In this document: positions 1 through 8,348 of the stretch, piece after piece
Numbering within the stretch: the stretch's first letter is position 1
Layout of the letters: each line of letters starts with the position of its first letter
NCBI GenBank assembly: GCA_016791445.1
Contig: JAEUMP010000002.1
Span: 62,001 to 126,000 of the forward strand
DNA length: 64,000 nucleotides
From: Hyphomonadaceae bacterium
GTDB lineage: Bacteria > Pseudomonadota > Alphaproteobacteria > Caulobacterales > Aquidulcibacteraceae
Direction of reading: 5' to 3'
Program-made: the position numbers and the translations under genes
Notes under the pieces: model-generated
Database searches by the model: none
Told to the model about the DNA's origin: nothing
What the model saw: only the letters and a program-made list of their open reading frames with translations

Positions 1-132
1 CGCTTCAGCGACGCCGGCGCAGGCATAGACCTTCGCCAGCGCCTCGGGCGACTGGTTCCCGGAAGCCGACTGCGCGGCTGCTGGGCCGCAAACCAGAAAC
101 GCCACCGCCATCGAAATGCAGACCGCGCGCAT
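1..132 (-). CDS. Secreted protein, N-terminal part only (runs off the window)
   Basis: The first 44 codons of a minus-strand gene are visible. They encode a classic signal peptide (hydrophobic stretch with cleavage expected after AAAQ near residues 18-21) followed by a short mature start containing the string KVYACAG. A purine-rich AGAGG lies just upstream of the ATG in the minus-strand sense. Small alphaproteobacterial exported proteins often begin this way with a Cys-containing helix, but too little is present to assign a family. The 83-bp gap to the next gene would hold divergent promoters. Confidence 0.6.
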   Translation of the reverse strand, partial: MRAVCISMAVAFLVCGPAAAQSASGNQSPEALAKVYACAGVAEA

Positions 133-215
133 GAACCTCTCCCCGAAAGCGTCGCAGCACTCTAGTGTTCGGATTTGTAATGTCAGCCTGTCGGCGGGCT
201 GGATGGAGACAGCGC

Positions 216-1829
216 ATGCAGTGGATGACCAATCGGCGGGCGATGCTTGCCTCGACGGGCGCGGCGGCGCTCACGGCGGGGTGCGGCGGAACGGTCGTCG
301 GGCTCGACGTGGAGCGTCGCATCCTCGACATCGGCAATCAGGCTGAACCGCTGTCGCTCGACCCGCACAAGGCGTCCGGCCAGTGGGAAAACCGGATCAT
401 CGGCGAGATGTTCATCGGTCTGACGACCGAGGACGTCGACGGCCAGCCCGTCCCAGGCATGGCCGAGCGCTGGGACGTGAGCGAGGACGGTCTCACCTGG
501 ACCTTCTACCTCCGGCGCGCCCTGTGGTCCGATGGCCGTCCCTGCACGGCCTATGATTTCGAATACGCTTTCCGCCGGATACTCAGCCCTGACACCATCG
601 CCGAGTACGCCCAGGTCACCTACGCCATCAGGAACGCCCAGAAGGCCAAGGAAGGCGCCGTCCCTGTCGACCAGATCGGCGTGCGCGCCATCGACGAGCG
701 CACGCTGGAAATGACGCTCGAACATCCCGCGCCGTACCTGCCGGGTCTTCTGAAGCACTACACGCACTATCCTGTGCCCAAGCACGTCGTTGAGCAGCAC
801 GGCGACGACTGGATCAAGCCGCAGAACGTCCAGGTGAACGGGCCGTTCAAGCTGGAGAAGTGGTGGTCGAACTACGTCGTCCACCTCGTGAAGAATCCGC
901 GCTTCTTTGATGCGCGCAACGTCACGTTCAACCAGCTCTATTTCTATCCCACGAGTAATGACGATGCCGCCGTGCGCCGCGTCATGCGGGGCGAAATCGC
1001 CTGGAATACGAATTTCTCCGGCAAGAAGCAGGCGCTTTACGAGAAGGAGCTGCCCGGCTTTGTCCGCGTCGCTCCCTATATGCTGCTGCAGTACTTCTCG
1101 CTGAACTGCACCAAGCCGCCCTTCGACGACGTGCGCGTGCGCCGGGCTATTTCCATGGCGCTCGATCGCGACTTCCTCGCGGAGCAGATCTGGCAGGCGG
1201 GGCACCAGCCGGCGTGGGGCTTCGTGCCGCCGGGCATGTTCGGCTACCCGAAGGGCGCTCGGCTTTCCTTCGCCGACATGCCGCTCGCAGAGCGTCGTGC
1301 CGAGGCCAAGCGCCTGCTGGAGGAGGCGGGCTATGGTCCGAACAAGCCGCTCAAGTTCACATTCTCGCACCGCAACACCGGCGACAATCCGCGTGTGGCG
1401 GTTGTGGCGCAGTCCGACTGGCGCTCGATCGCGCCTTGGGTGCAGGTCCAGTTGTCGGGCGTGGAGGGGCAAATCCACTATGCGAACCTGCGGGCCAAGG
1501 CGTTCGAGGCGGGCGACGGGGGATGGGTCGCCGACTACAACGACGCCTACACCTATCTCTTCCTTCTAGAGACACGCACCGGGCCGCAAAACTACCCCGG
1601 GTACTCCAATCCCGAGTACGACCGGCTGATGGAAGCCTCCGTCCAGGAGCGGGACCTGAGCGTACGGGCGAATCTGATGCTGCGGGCCGAGCAGATCATG
1701 CTGGACGATTCGCCGTGTGTTCCCGTCGTGTTCGGCACCTCCAAGAACTTGATTGATCCGCGAATTCAGGGGTTCAAGCCGAACTTGGAGGATATCCATC
1801 GCACCCGCTGGATGAGCATCAGCGCCTGA
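216..1829 (+). CDS. Oligopeptide-type ABC transporter substrate-binding lipoprotein (SBP family 5)
   Basis: A 537-aa OppA/DppA-type periplasmic binding protein. The N-terminus carries a twin-arginine-like NRRAML and a lipobox LTAGC, so the product is probably a lipoprotein. The family-5 signature lies early in the mature part (PLSLDPH, then RWDVSEDG and FYLRRALWSDGRP), and the FxLN-type central region follows (FSLNCTKPPFDDVRVRRAI). I start at the ATG at 216, behind a GGAG at 204-207, rather than the upstream ATG, because this puts the signal peptide at the N-terminus. No permease or ATPase gene is adjacent, so it must use components encoded elsewhere or act alone. The ligand is probably a peptide, by family. 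Confidence 0.88.
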   Translation: MQWMTNRRAMLASTGAAALTAGCGGTVVGLDVERRILDIGNQAEPLSLDPHKASGQWENRIIGEMFIGLTTEDVDGQPVPGMAERWDVSEDGLTWTFYLRRALWSDGRPCTAYDFEYAFRRILSPDTIAEYAQVTYAIRNAQKAKEGAVPVDQIGVRAIDERTLEMTLEHPAPYLPGLLKHYTHYPVPKHVVEQHGDDWIKPQNVQVNGPFKLEKWWSNYVVHLVKNPRFFDARNVTFNQLYFYPTSNDDAAVRRVMRGEIAWNTNFSGKKQALYEKELPGFVRVAPYMLLQYFSLNCTKPPFDDVRVRRAISMALDRDFLAEQIWQAGHQPAWGFVPPGMFGYPKGARLSFADMPLAERRAEAKRLLEEAGYGPNKPLKFTFSHRNTGDNPRVAVVAQSDWRSIAPWVQVQLSGVEGQIHYANLRAKAFEAGDGGWVADYNDAYTYLFLLETRTGPQNYPGYSNPEYDRLMEASVQERDLSVRANLMLRAEQIMLDDSPCVPVVFGTSKNLIDPRIQGFKPNLEDIHRTRWMSISA

Positions 1830-2146
1830 CCGGGCGCAGCCGCTGCGCCAAGAGCGCCAAGGTGCGCAGGAGACGGCGGGCGCTCGCGCGGGGGGCGAAT
1901 TCGCTGTTCCTTTTTAGCCACAGTGCGCCCCTTTCCCGCCCGGTTCTGCCCACATTCGTTGACGTGAGCGTGACAGGTTTGCAAAGAAGGCGACAAGCGC
2001 GGGAGTAGGGTTAATTCCCGCAACGCTCGCGTTCCGTCTTCAAATAAGGGGATGACGGAACAGTGGGGCATCAGACCGAGGGGGCAGTCATAGCCGCCAG
2101 TCTGGCGTCCCGGCGAGCGCATTCGGATACGGATTGGAGGTTCACA
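1830..2146. other. Intergenic region upstream of the TonB-dependent receptor
   Basis: A 317-bp stretch without a credible gene. It holds a 10-bp palindrome GCGAATTCGC at 1895-1904 followed by a short T run, which might weakly terminate the preceding gene. A TTGACG at 1959-1964 could be a -35 element, but I see no convincing -10. An imperfect hairpin GCGGGA/TCCCGC spans 1999-2021, and a perfect 8-bp inverted repeat lies at 2031-2061. The receptor promoter and operator most likely lie here. Confidence 0.5.
2031..2061. promoter_or_regulatory. 8-bp perfect inverted repeat upstream of the TonB receptor
   Basis: GTTCCGTC at 2031-2038 is matched by its exact reverse complement GACGGAAC at 2054-2061, separated by an AT-richer 15-nt spacer. 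It lies 85 bp before the receptor start codon. It could be an operator for a dimeric repressor or a hairpin in the mRNA leader. It does not resemble a Fur box as I know it. Confidence 0.45.
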
Positions 2147-5134
2147 GTGAAGCAGGACAACCAGCGCGATCGCTTGTTCGCGACGACATTCCTTGCCGGC
2201 CTTGCGCTGGCGTTGCCCGCGCAAGCCCAACAGGCGAGCGAGCCCGCGCCGTCGGAGTCCGACGCAATCATCGTTACGGGCTCCCGCATCCCGCAGGCCA
2301 ACCTGATCACGACCAGCCCGGTCACGCAGGTCACCGCCGAAGACATCAAGGCGGCGGGCGTCACCCGCATCGAAGACCTCACCAACCAGCTGCCGCAGGT
2401 TTTCGCGGCGCAGGGCTCGAACGTCTCGAACGGCGCCTCCGGCACCGCGCAGGTCGACCTTCGCGGCCTCGGCGCGAACCGCACGCTCGTCCTGCTCAAC
2501 GGCCGTCGCATGCCGTACGGCTCGCCGAACTCCCCGGCGGCGGACCTCAACCAGATCCCGGGCATCATCGTCGAGAGCGTTGAAGTGCTCACGGGCGGCG
2601 GCTCGGCCGTGTACGGTTCGGACGCCATCGCCGGCGTCGTGAACTTCAAGCTGAACGACACCTTCGAAGGCTTCCGCATCGACGGCCAGTACGGCTTCCA
2701 CCAGCACAACAACGACTCCGACAGCGGCTACATCCGTCAGGTGCTCGCGGCCCGTGCGGCATCGAACCCGTCGCAGTACGCGCTGCCTGACGACAACGTC
2801 GTCGACGGCTACAGCAAGGAAGTGTCGCTCATGTTCGGTGCGACGACCGGCGACGGTCGCGGCAACGTGACAGCCTACGCCAGCTACCGCAGCAACGACG
2901 CGATCCTGCAAAGCCAGCGTGACTACTCGGCGTGCGCCATCGCGAACCCGAACACGACGGCGGTCGCCGGCGTGCCGGCGGGCGCGCTGCACTGGACCTG
3001 CGGCGGTTCGGGCACCTCGTTCCCGGGCTACTTCTACTTCCCGGCTGCGGGCGCGCAGACCATCAACTTTGCGACCGGCACGTTCGTGCCGTTCACGGCG
3101 GCCAACCAGTACAACTTCGGCCCGCTGAACTACTATCAGCGCCCGGATGAGCGTTACTCGGCCGGCGCGTTCGCCAAGTACGAGATCAACAGCAAGGCGG
3201 AAGTGTACGCCGAGCTGATGTTCTCCGACTATCGCTCGGTCGCGCAGATCGCGCCGTCCGGCAACTTCTTCGCCACGACCTCTATCAACTGCGACAACCC
3301 GATGCTGACGGCCGCCATGCTCACGGCGGTCTGCGGTCCGGACGCGGGTGACGGCACGGTGTTCGCGCCGCTCTACATCGGTCGCCGCAACGTGGAAGGC
3401 GGCGGTCGTCAGGATGATTTGAACTACCAGTCCCTGCGGACGGTCGTCGGCATTCGCGGCGAACTCGCCGGCGACTGGACGTACGACCTGTTCGCGTCGC
3501 GCTCGCGCGTTTCGCTGTCCCGGACCTACAAGAACGACTTCTCGATCACGCGTCTCACGCGCGCTCTTGACGTCGTCCCCGGTCCTGGCGGCGTCCCGAC
3601 CTGCCGCTCGGTGATCAACGGCACCGACCCGGCGTGCGTGCCGTGGAACATCTTCGCGCAGAACGGCGTCACCCCGGCCGCGCTCAACTACCTGCAGATC
3701 CCCCTCATCCAGAACGGTGAGACGATCCAGCAGAACGTGGTCGGCACGGTCGGCGGCACGCTGCCGGTCAAGAGCCCCGGCGCGTCGAGCGGCCTCGCGG
3801 CGGTGTTCGGTATCGAATATCGCGGCGACGAACTGAACTCGGTCGTCGACTCGAACTTCGCGTCGGGCGACGGCGCAGGTCAGGGTGGTCCGACGCTTCC
3901 GCTGTCGGGCAGCACGGACGCGTTCGAAATCTTCACGGAAATGCGTCTCCCGATCTTCGAGGACATGCCTTTCGCGAAGCTCCTCGCGGTCGATGCGGCG
4001 TACCGCTACTCGGACTATCGTTCGGGTATCCAGACCGACACGTACAAGTTCGGCGCCGAATGGGCTCCGGTCGAAGACGTGCGCTTCCGCGGCAGTTTCT
4101 CGCGCGCGGTGCGGGCGCCGAACGTCATCGAGCTCTTCGCGGCTCAGGGCGCCGGCCTCTTCAACCTCGGCTTCGATCCCTGCGACAACGTCAATAACGG
4201 CCCGGGACCGGTTCCCGCGCAGTGCATCGGCGCCAATCCGTGGCAGGTCACGGTCGGCCAGTCGAACGGCGGCACGCTGAACAACCCGGCGGGTCAGTAC
4301 AACGGCGTGTTCGGCGGCAACCCGAACCTCTCGCCGGAAGAAGCCGACACGACCACCATCGGCGTCGTCTTCACGCCGAGCTTCGTCCCCGGGCTGTCGC
4401 TCTCGGTCGACTACTTCAAGATCGAAGTGACCGACCTGATCACCGCCACGGGTTCGGGCGTCCTCGACGACTGCTACTTCAACAACAACCTGACGGCGTG
4501 CGCGAACATCGTGCGTAACCCGGCCAACGGTCGTCTCTGGAACAACGCCCAGGGCGTGACGTCGACGAACACCAACATCGGTGGTCTCACGACGTCCGGT
4601 TACGACATCAACGCCGGCTACAACTTCGACATCGGCAGCTTCGGTTCGGTGGGCCTCGCCTTCACGGGCACCTACCTGGTCGAGAAGATCACCGAAGAAG
4701 GCGGTTCGCGCCTGCCGTACGACTGCGTCGGCAAGTGGGCGGGTTCGGCCAACTGCGGTCTGCCGACGCCGGAATGGCGTCACCGCGCCCGCGTGTCTTG
4801 GGATACGCCGTTCGCTGGCCTCGCCCTCAACGGCACGTGGCGCCATATCGGCGAAGTCCACCGCGAAGTTAACCAGGGCGGTCAGGGCGGCTTCCTCGCC
4901 CCGGTCACCCTCGGCACGATCTTCGAGGCGCAGGACTACTTCGACTTCGGCGGCAGCTGGCAGGCGAAAGACAACATCTCTGTCCGCTTCGGCGTCAACA
5001 ACGCGCTGGATCGTGATCCGCCGCTGGGCACCAACACCTTTACGGGTGCGGGCTTCGGCAACGGCAACACGTTCCCGCAGTTCTACGACGCCACGGGCCG
5101 GTTCTTCTTCATCGGCACGACGCTGGACTTCTAA
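2147..5134 (+). CDS. TonB-dependent outer-membrane receptor
   Basis: A 995-aa outer-membrane active transporter. The GTG at 2147 has a strong GGATTGGAGG Shine-Dalgarno at 2131-2140, and starting there places a clean signal peptide (cleavage after PAQAQ) at the N-terminus. A TonB-box-like DAIIVTGSRI follows, then a plug domain with the usual GGGSAVYGSDAIAGVVNF motif and a C-terminal 22-strand barrel ending in the expected aromatic (TTLDF). Several Cys pairs lie in predicted extracellular loops. The ligand is unknown. A PiuC-like hydroxylase follows on the same strand, a pairing known from iron-uptake receptors, but the wider context of hydroxylases and sulfotransferases suggests something less usual. 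A strong terminator lies just downstream. Confidence 0.93.
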   Translation: MKQDNQRDRLFATTFLAGLALALPAQAQQASEPAPSESDAIIVTGSRIPQANLITTSPVTQVTAEDIKAAGVTRIEDLTNQLPQVFAAQGSNVSNGASGTAQVDLRGLGANRTLVLLNGRRMPYGSPNSPAADLNQIPGIIVESVEVLTGGGSAVYGSDAIAGVVNFKLNDTFEGFRIDGQYGFHQHNNDSDSGYIRQVLAARAASNPSQYALPDDNVVDGYSKEVSLMFGATTGDGRGNVTAYASYRSNDAILQSQRDYSACAIANPNTTAVAGVPAGALHWTCGGSGTSFPGYFYFPAAGAQTINFATGTFVPFTAANQYNFGPLNYYQRPDERYSAGAFAKYEINSKAEVYAELMFSDYRSVAQIAPSGNFFATTSINCDNPMLTAAMLTAVCGPDAGDGTVFAPLYIGRRNVEGGGRQDDLNYQSLRTVVGIRGELAGDWTYDLFASRSRVSLSRTYKNDFSITRLTRALDVVPGPGGVPTCRSVINGTDPACVPWNIFAQNGVTPAALNYLQIPLIQNGETIQQNVVGTVGGTLPVKSPGASSGLAAVFGIEYRGDELNSVVDSNFASGDGAGQGGPTLPLSGSTDAFEIFTEMRLPIFEDMPFAKLLAVDAAYRYSDYRSGIQTDTYKFGAEWAPVEDVRFRGSFSRAVRAPNVIELFAAQGAGLFNLGFDPCDNVNNGPGPVPAQCIGANPWQVTVGQSNGGTLNNPAGQYNGVFGGNPNLSPEEADTTTIGVVFTPSFVPGLSLSVDYFKIEVTDLITATGSGVLDDCYFNNNLTACANIVRNPANGRLWNNAQGVTSTNTNIGGLTTSGYDINAGYNFDIGSFGSVGLAFTGTYLVEKITEEGGSRLPYDCVGKWAGSANCGLPTPEWRHRARVSWDTPFAGLALNGTWRHIGEVHREVNQGGQGGFLAPVTLGTIFEAQDYFDFGGSWQAKDNISVRFGVNNALDRDPPLGTNTFTGAGFGNGNTFPQFYDATGRFFFIGTTLDF

Positions 5135-5156
5135 GTCGACGTCCCAGCACAAGATC

Positions 5157-5188
5157 GGCGGCGGGCTTCGGCCCGCCGTCTTTTTTTT
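5157..5188 (+). terminator. Rho-independent terminator of the TonB receptor gene
   Basis: The stem GGCGGGC (5160-5166), TTCG loop and GCCCGCC (5171-5177) is extended by further pairs and followed at once by eight T residues (5181-5188). It begins 22 bp after the receptor stop codon. It is the best intrinsic terminator seen in the window and implies that the receptor ends its own transcript. Confidence 0.92.
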
Positions 5189-5248
5189 GTGCGTGGCGGA
5201 TGCCCCAGCGCCATTTTCGGCATGACGGGACGGCGCTAGGCTCGCGCC

Positions 5249-5911
5249 ATGTTCATCGAGATCAAGAAGCTCCTCACGGACGCTGAACTCGCGCACCTGA
5301 CGGCGCTGTCGCAGTCCATGGCGTTCGAGGACGGGCGTACAACCAACACCGGCTTCGACCAGAAGCAGAACCTGCAGGTCGATCCCGCCGACAGGGCGTT
5401 CGCAGAGTCTGCCGCCGTCGTGACCAACGCCCTTGCGCGTTCACGTCAGTTCCAGGACTTCGCCTTTCCGCGCCGTCTCGCGCCACCCCGCATGGCCCGC
5501 TACGAGGCCGGCATGAAGTACGGCGCCCACGCGGACGCAGCCTACATGGCGGTTCCCGGCGGGGCGCTTCGTTCGGATGTGTCCTGCACGATATTCCTAT
5601 CTGACCCACGCACCTATGACGGGGGCGAGCTCGTGCTGCATCTCGGGGTCCGCGCGCTGCCGCTGAAGGCGGAGGCCGGCTCCGCGATCCTCTACCCGTC
5701 GACGACGCTGCACGAGGTAGCGCCCGTACGCGCCGGCGTGCGGCTTGTGTCGCTCACCTTTATCGAGAGCGTCATCCCCGATGAACAGGAGCGCGCCATG
5801 CTCTTCGAACTCGGCGAAGTCAGTGCGCTGGAGGGCGCAAGCATGAGCGAACTCGGCCGCATGCGGCTCGAGGTCGTGCGCCAGAACTTGATGCGGAAGT
5901 GGTCACGCTGA
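5249..5911 (+). CDS. Fe(II)/2-oxoglutarate-dependent hydroxylase, PiuC/PKHD type
   Basis: A 220-aa single-domain prolyl-4-hydroxylase-like oxygenase. The iron triad is readable as H94-x-D96 in the HADAAYM motif and H155 in TTLHEV; the arginine that binds 2-oxoglutarate is about residue 166 in GVRLVS. Length and motifs fit the PiuC/YbiX family, which is often encoded beside TonB-dependent receptors; the substrates are not established. It sits 60 bp after the receptor terminator, so it probably has its own promoter. It overlaps the convergent sulfotransferase-like gene by 9 bp. Confidence 0.9.
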   Translation: MFIEIKKLLTDAELAHLTALSQSMAFEDGRTTNTGFDQKQNLQVDPADRAFAESAAVVTNALARSRQFQDFAFPRRLAPPRMARYEAGMKYGAHADAAYMAVPGGALRSDVSCTIFLSDPRTYDGGELVLHLGVRALPLKAEAGSAILYPSTTLHEVAPVRAGVRLVSLTFIESVIPDEQERAMLFELGEVSALEGASMSELGRMRLEVVRQNLMRKWSR

Positions 5912-6958
5912 GATGAACTCGGCGATCTGCGGCTCATCGCGCGCAAGCGCCGCAAGCCATGCCATGCCGCGCCGGATTTCCTCGCCATTGCGCGCGCGCG
6001 ACGCCGTGAGGATCTCCCCGCGAAGCTGCGGCGTGTAAGCGTGCTCCGGCGCCTTGGAATAACGTGTCAGCGTAGGATTGCTGCTAATCGTCTCAAAAAA
6101 TGAGCCTGGCGCGTCGAGCCCAAAATGGCTGCAGATGGCGTGCAGGGATTGCCCCGGTGCGGCGAGAAAGTCGTCGAAATCGATCCGCAGGACCCGGTCC
6201 GAAAAGTTGAGGCTGCTCTTGCAGTGGGTCAGGGTTTCAACCGCCCAGCTCATGGCGGCGATCTCGCCGAGGCCCAGAGTGTGCAGCGGCCTCACCGGAA
6301 CCGACACGCGTGCGGCAAGCCGCTTCATCCGCGCCTGTGCCTGGCCCCGCAGGTCGAGCGGCGTGTTCTCGCCGGCCAGCAGCGTGGCGAGATAGGGCTC
6401 GGGGCGCAGATTGAGATGCAGCGCCTTCGACCCCGGCGAAGCGTTGAGGAGCGGATCGCAGCAAACGGCTGCGCTGCTCGTCGCCTTGACCACGACGGCG
6501 CGGGTATCGGGGAAGCCGCGCGCCCATCCTGCGATCTGCATCTCGAGCTGCGCCGTCCAGGCGTCCTCGCCCAAGAGTGCGTGCGCCGCGCCAAGATCCG
6601 CCTGCGCTTGCGACAGGACGCGCAGCGGCAGCGGTTCCCGCAGGCCGAGCACGCCCCCGACGTCATCGAGAAGACGGCTGATGAGGGTCGAGCCCACATG
6701 ACCGCTGTGAAAGATGAAGTGAAGCGGAAGCGGCGACGGGCGCGGCGTGAACAGGGCCGCCAGATCGTCGAAGCCGACCCATCGGCCCTCGGACTGTGGC
6801 ATGAGAATACGGTCGTCCAGAAAGCTCGCCGCGCGTATCGCCGATGCATCCAGACGCAGGACGAGGATCGCCCCCCGGGCGAAATCGAGATTCTGGAAAA
6901 AGAGGGACGGATCTGTGCGGACGGCGTCGCGGATGGTTTCCAGGGACAGCAGCGCCAT
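5903..6958 (-). CDS. Sulfotransferase-like P-loop protein
   Basis: A 351-aa cytosolic protein. The sequence FIFHSGHVGSTLISRLL at residues 81-97 matches the 5'-phosphosulfate-binding loop of PAPS-dependent sulfotransferases (the S/T-G-x-x-G/R-S-T-L pattern). The usual downstream 3'-phosphate-binding RxPx(D/E) element is weak; NLRPEPYL near residue 190 may be its remnant. About 70 N-terminal residues precede the fold and look like an added small domain. It is divergent from the next sulfotransferase gene, with a 137-bp gap that must hold both promoters. Catalytic activity is uncertain; a nucleotide-binding but altered sulfotransferase is possible. Confidence 0.7.
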   Translation of the reverse strand: MALLSLETIRDAVRTDPSLFFQNLDFARGAILVLRLDASAIRAASFLDDRILMPQSEGRWVGFDDLAALFTPRPSPLPLHFIFHSGHVGSTLISRLLDDVGGVLGLREPLPLRVLSQAQADLGAAHALLGEDAWTAQLEMQIAGWARGFPDTRAVVVKATSSAAVCCDPLLNASPGSKALHLNLRPEPYLATLLAGENTPLDLRGQAQARMKRLAARVSVPVRPLHTLGLGEIAAMSWAVETLTHCKSSLNFSDRVLRIDFDDFLAAPGQSLHAICSHFGLDAPGSFFETISSNPTLTRYSKAPEHAYTPQLRGEILTASRARNGEEIRRGMAWLAALARDEPQIAEFISA

Positions 6959-7095
6959 TCCGGCAACCTATCTTCGCTCGCGGCGCCGGGAAAGACCCGC
7001 GCCTGGCGATCGGCCGCCCCAGGGCGCGCGCAGGCTGAAGAATCCCTTCGACGGGCGGGCCCTAATCACGCACATACGAGGCCTCAAGGCCCCGC

Positions 7096-7734
7096 ATGAT
7101 CATCTCGCACCGCCACCGGTTCATCTTCGCCGCTATCCCCAAGACGGGCACGCACTCGGTGCGCCGCCTGCTCCGCGCCCACATGGCCGAAGGCGACCAT
7201 GAGCAGGTGGGCCTGTTTGTGCAGCGCCAGTTTCCGTGGCCCGCCCTCGCCGCCATCGGACATGGCCACATCAGTCTGGCGCAGGTGCGCCCGTTCGTCG
7301 GCGAAGAGGCGTTCAACGGCTATCTCAAGTTTGCGTTTGTACGGAACCCGTTCGATCGCTTCGTCTCGTACTGCGCCTTCATGACCCGCGAAAACGGCGC
7401 CTTCCTGCGCCAGCCGCAGGAAGTGATGCGGTATTTCCTGTTCAAGGACAGGCCGCTCGATCATCTCCTATTCGCGCCGCAGCACACTTTCGTATGTGAT
7501 CCCGCCGGAGCATTGCTCGCCGATACTGTAGGTCGCGTCGAGGAGATGCAGGCGTCATACGATGCGATTTGCCGGAAGGTCGGCATTGAATCTGCCGTTC
7601 TTGACAGGGTGAACAGCTCGGAGCACGGAAACTATCGCGAATACTATGATCAGGAACTCATCGAGGGCGTATCGGACGTCTATCGCCGCGACCTCGACTT
7701 GTTCGGATACAGCTTCGAAGGGGTCGCCGCATGA
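7096..7734 (+). CDS. Sulfotransferase family 2 (carbohydrate-type) protein
   Basis: A 212-aa protein. IPKTGTHS at about residues 15-22 is the 5'-PSB loop of the HNK-1/dermatan-type sulfotransferases (family 2), and FVRNPFDRFVSY at about 81-92 is the matching 3'-PB element, so both halves of the PAPS site are intact. Family members transfer sulfate to glycans in animals; bacterial homologues are mostly uncharacterised. Its stop overlaps the start of the following hydroxylase gene by 4 bp (ATGA), so the two are probably co-translated. Confidence 0.88.
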   Translation: MIISHRHRFIFAAIPKTGTHSVRRLLRAHMAEGDHEQVGLFVQRQFPWPALAAIGHGHISLAQVRPFVGEEAFNGYLKFAFVRNPFDRFVSYCAFMTRENGAFLRQPQEVMRYFLFKDRPLDHLLFAPQHTFVCDPAGALLADTVGRVEEMQASYDAICRKVGIESAVLDRVNSSEHGNYREYYDQELIEGVSDVYRRDLDLFGYSFEGVAA

Positions 7735-8348
7735 TGATGACCGTGAACCCGCGCAAGACAGAGTCCGTTCGCCCGCTCGGTCGCGTGGACATCACCGCGC
7801 TGCGCAAGGCGGTGCTCGAAATCCCCGAGGCTGTGTGGCAACAGGAAAACAGCACCAAGCCGAACCGTTTCGACGCCCTCGACAAGACCGTCCATATTCC
7901 CTTCCGGTTCGTGCGCGAATTCGATGACTGGCGCGTCTCCGACGACATGCCGCTTTGGCCGCAATGGCGTGGCTTGCTTGAGCCTGTGTTGGCGGAGGCG
8001 ACGGCTCCGTACGGCTATCGTCGTGGCGGGTATCCGCGGATCATGCTTGCGCGCATGGCGCCGGGCGGCGTCATCCATCCCCATCGCGACGGCAACCCCT
8101 CGGCGAAGTGGCCGCACAAGATCCATGTGCCGCTGCAGACCAATCCGGGCGTGACCTTCGAGATCGAGGGTGTGGGCTATCACCTGCTCGAGGGCGAAGC
8201 CTGCGAGGTGAACAATATGGGCGTTCACGCGGTCACCAACCGCGGCGCCACGGACCGAATTCATCTCATCTTCGAATACTACGACCTCGATCAGCCCGAG
8301 CCGGCGTGGATACGGGAACTCGTCGGCGGGACGGAGGCGCGCGCTTGA
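7731..8348 (+). CDS. Aspartyl/asparaginyl beta-hydroxylase-type 2OG oxygenase (HxD form)
   Basis: A 205-aa single-domain member of the Asp/Asn beta-hydroxylase fold (cupin jelly roll). The iron ligands are readable as H118-x-D120 in HPHRDGN and H166 in GVHAVTN, with an arginine near 176 to hold 2-oxoglutarate. It has no TPR repeats and no signal peptide, so it acts in the cytosol. Three ATG codons in a row (7731, 7734, 7737) could start translation; the first overlaps the upstream stop. It overlaps the next gene by 4 bp (TTGA). The substrate could be an amino acid, peptide or protein side chain. Confidence 0.88.
   Translation: MMMTVNPRKTESVRPLGRVDITALRKAVLEIPEAVWQQENSTKPNRFDALDKTVHIPFRFVREFDDWRVSDDMPLWPQWRGLLEPVLAEATAPYGYRRGGYPRIMLARMAPGGVIHPHRDGNPSAKWPHKIHVPLQTNPGVTFEIEGVGYHLLEGEACEVNNMGVHAVTNRGATDRIHLIFEYYDLDQPEPAWIRELVGGTEARA

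Noticed and set aside
1895-1915. GCGAATTCGC palindrome plus T run as terminator of the OppA-like gene
   Set aside because: The palindrome has no loop and the T run is short and offset, so it was only mentioned within the intergenic entry.
1766-5296. Open minus-strand frame of over 1100 codons antisense to the TonB receptor
   Set aside because: It is Arg/Val/Asp-rich without any domain pattern, as expected of a shadow frame in high-GC DNA; the plus-strand frame has a signal peptide, TonB box and barrel end.
8108-8344. N-terminal extension of the TPR-sulfotransferase
   Set aside because: It overlaps the upstream hydroxylase gene, is Arg/Gly-rich and unlike TPR sequence; the TTG at 8345 has a better ribosome site.
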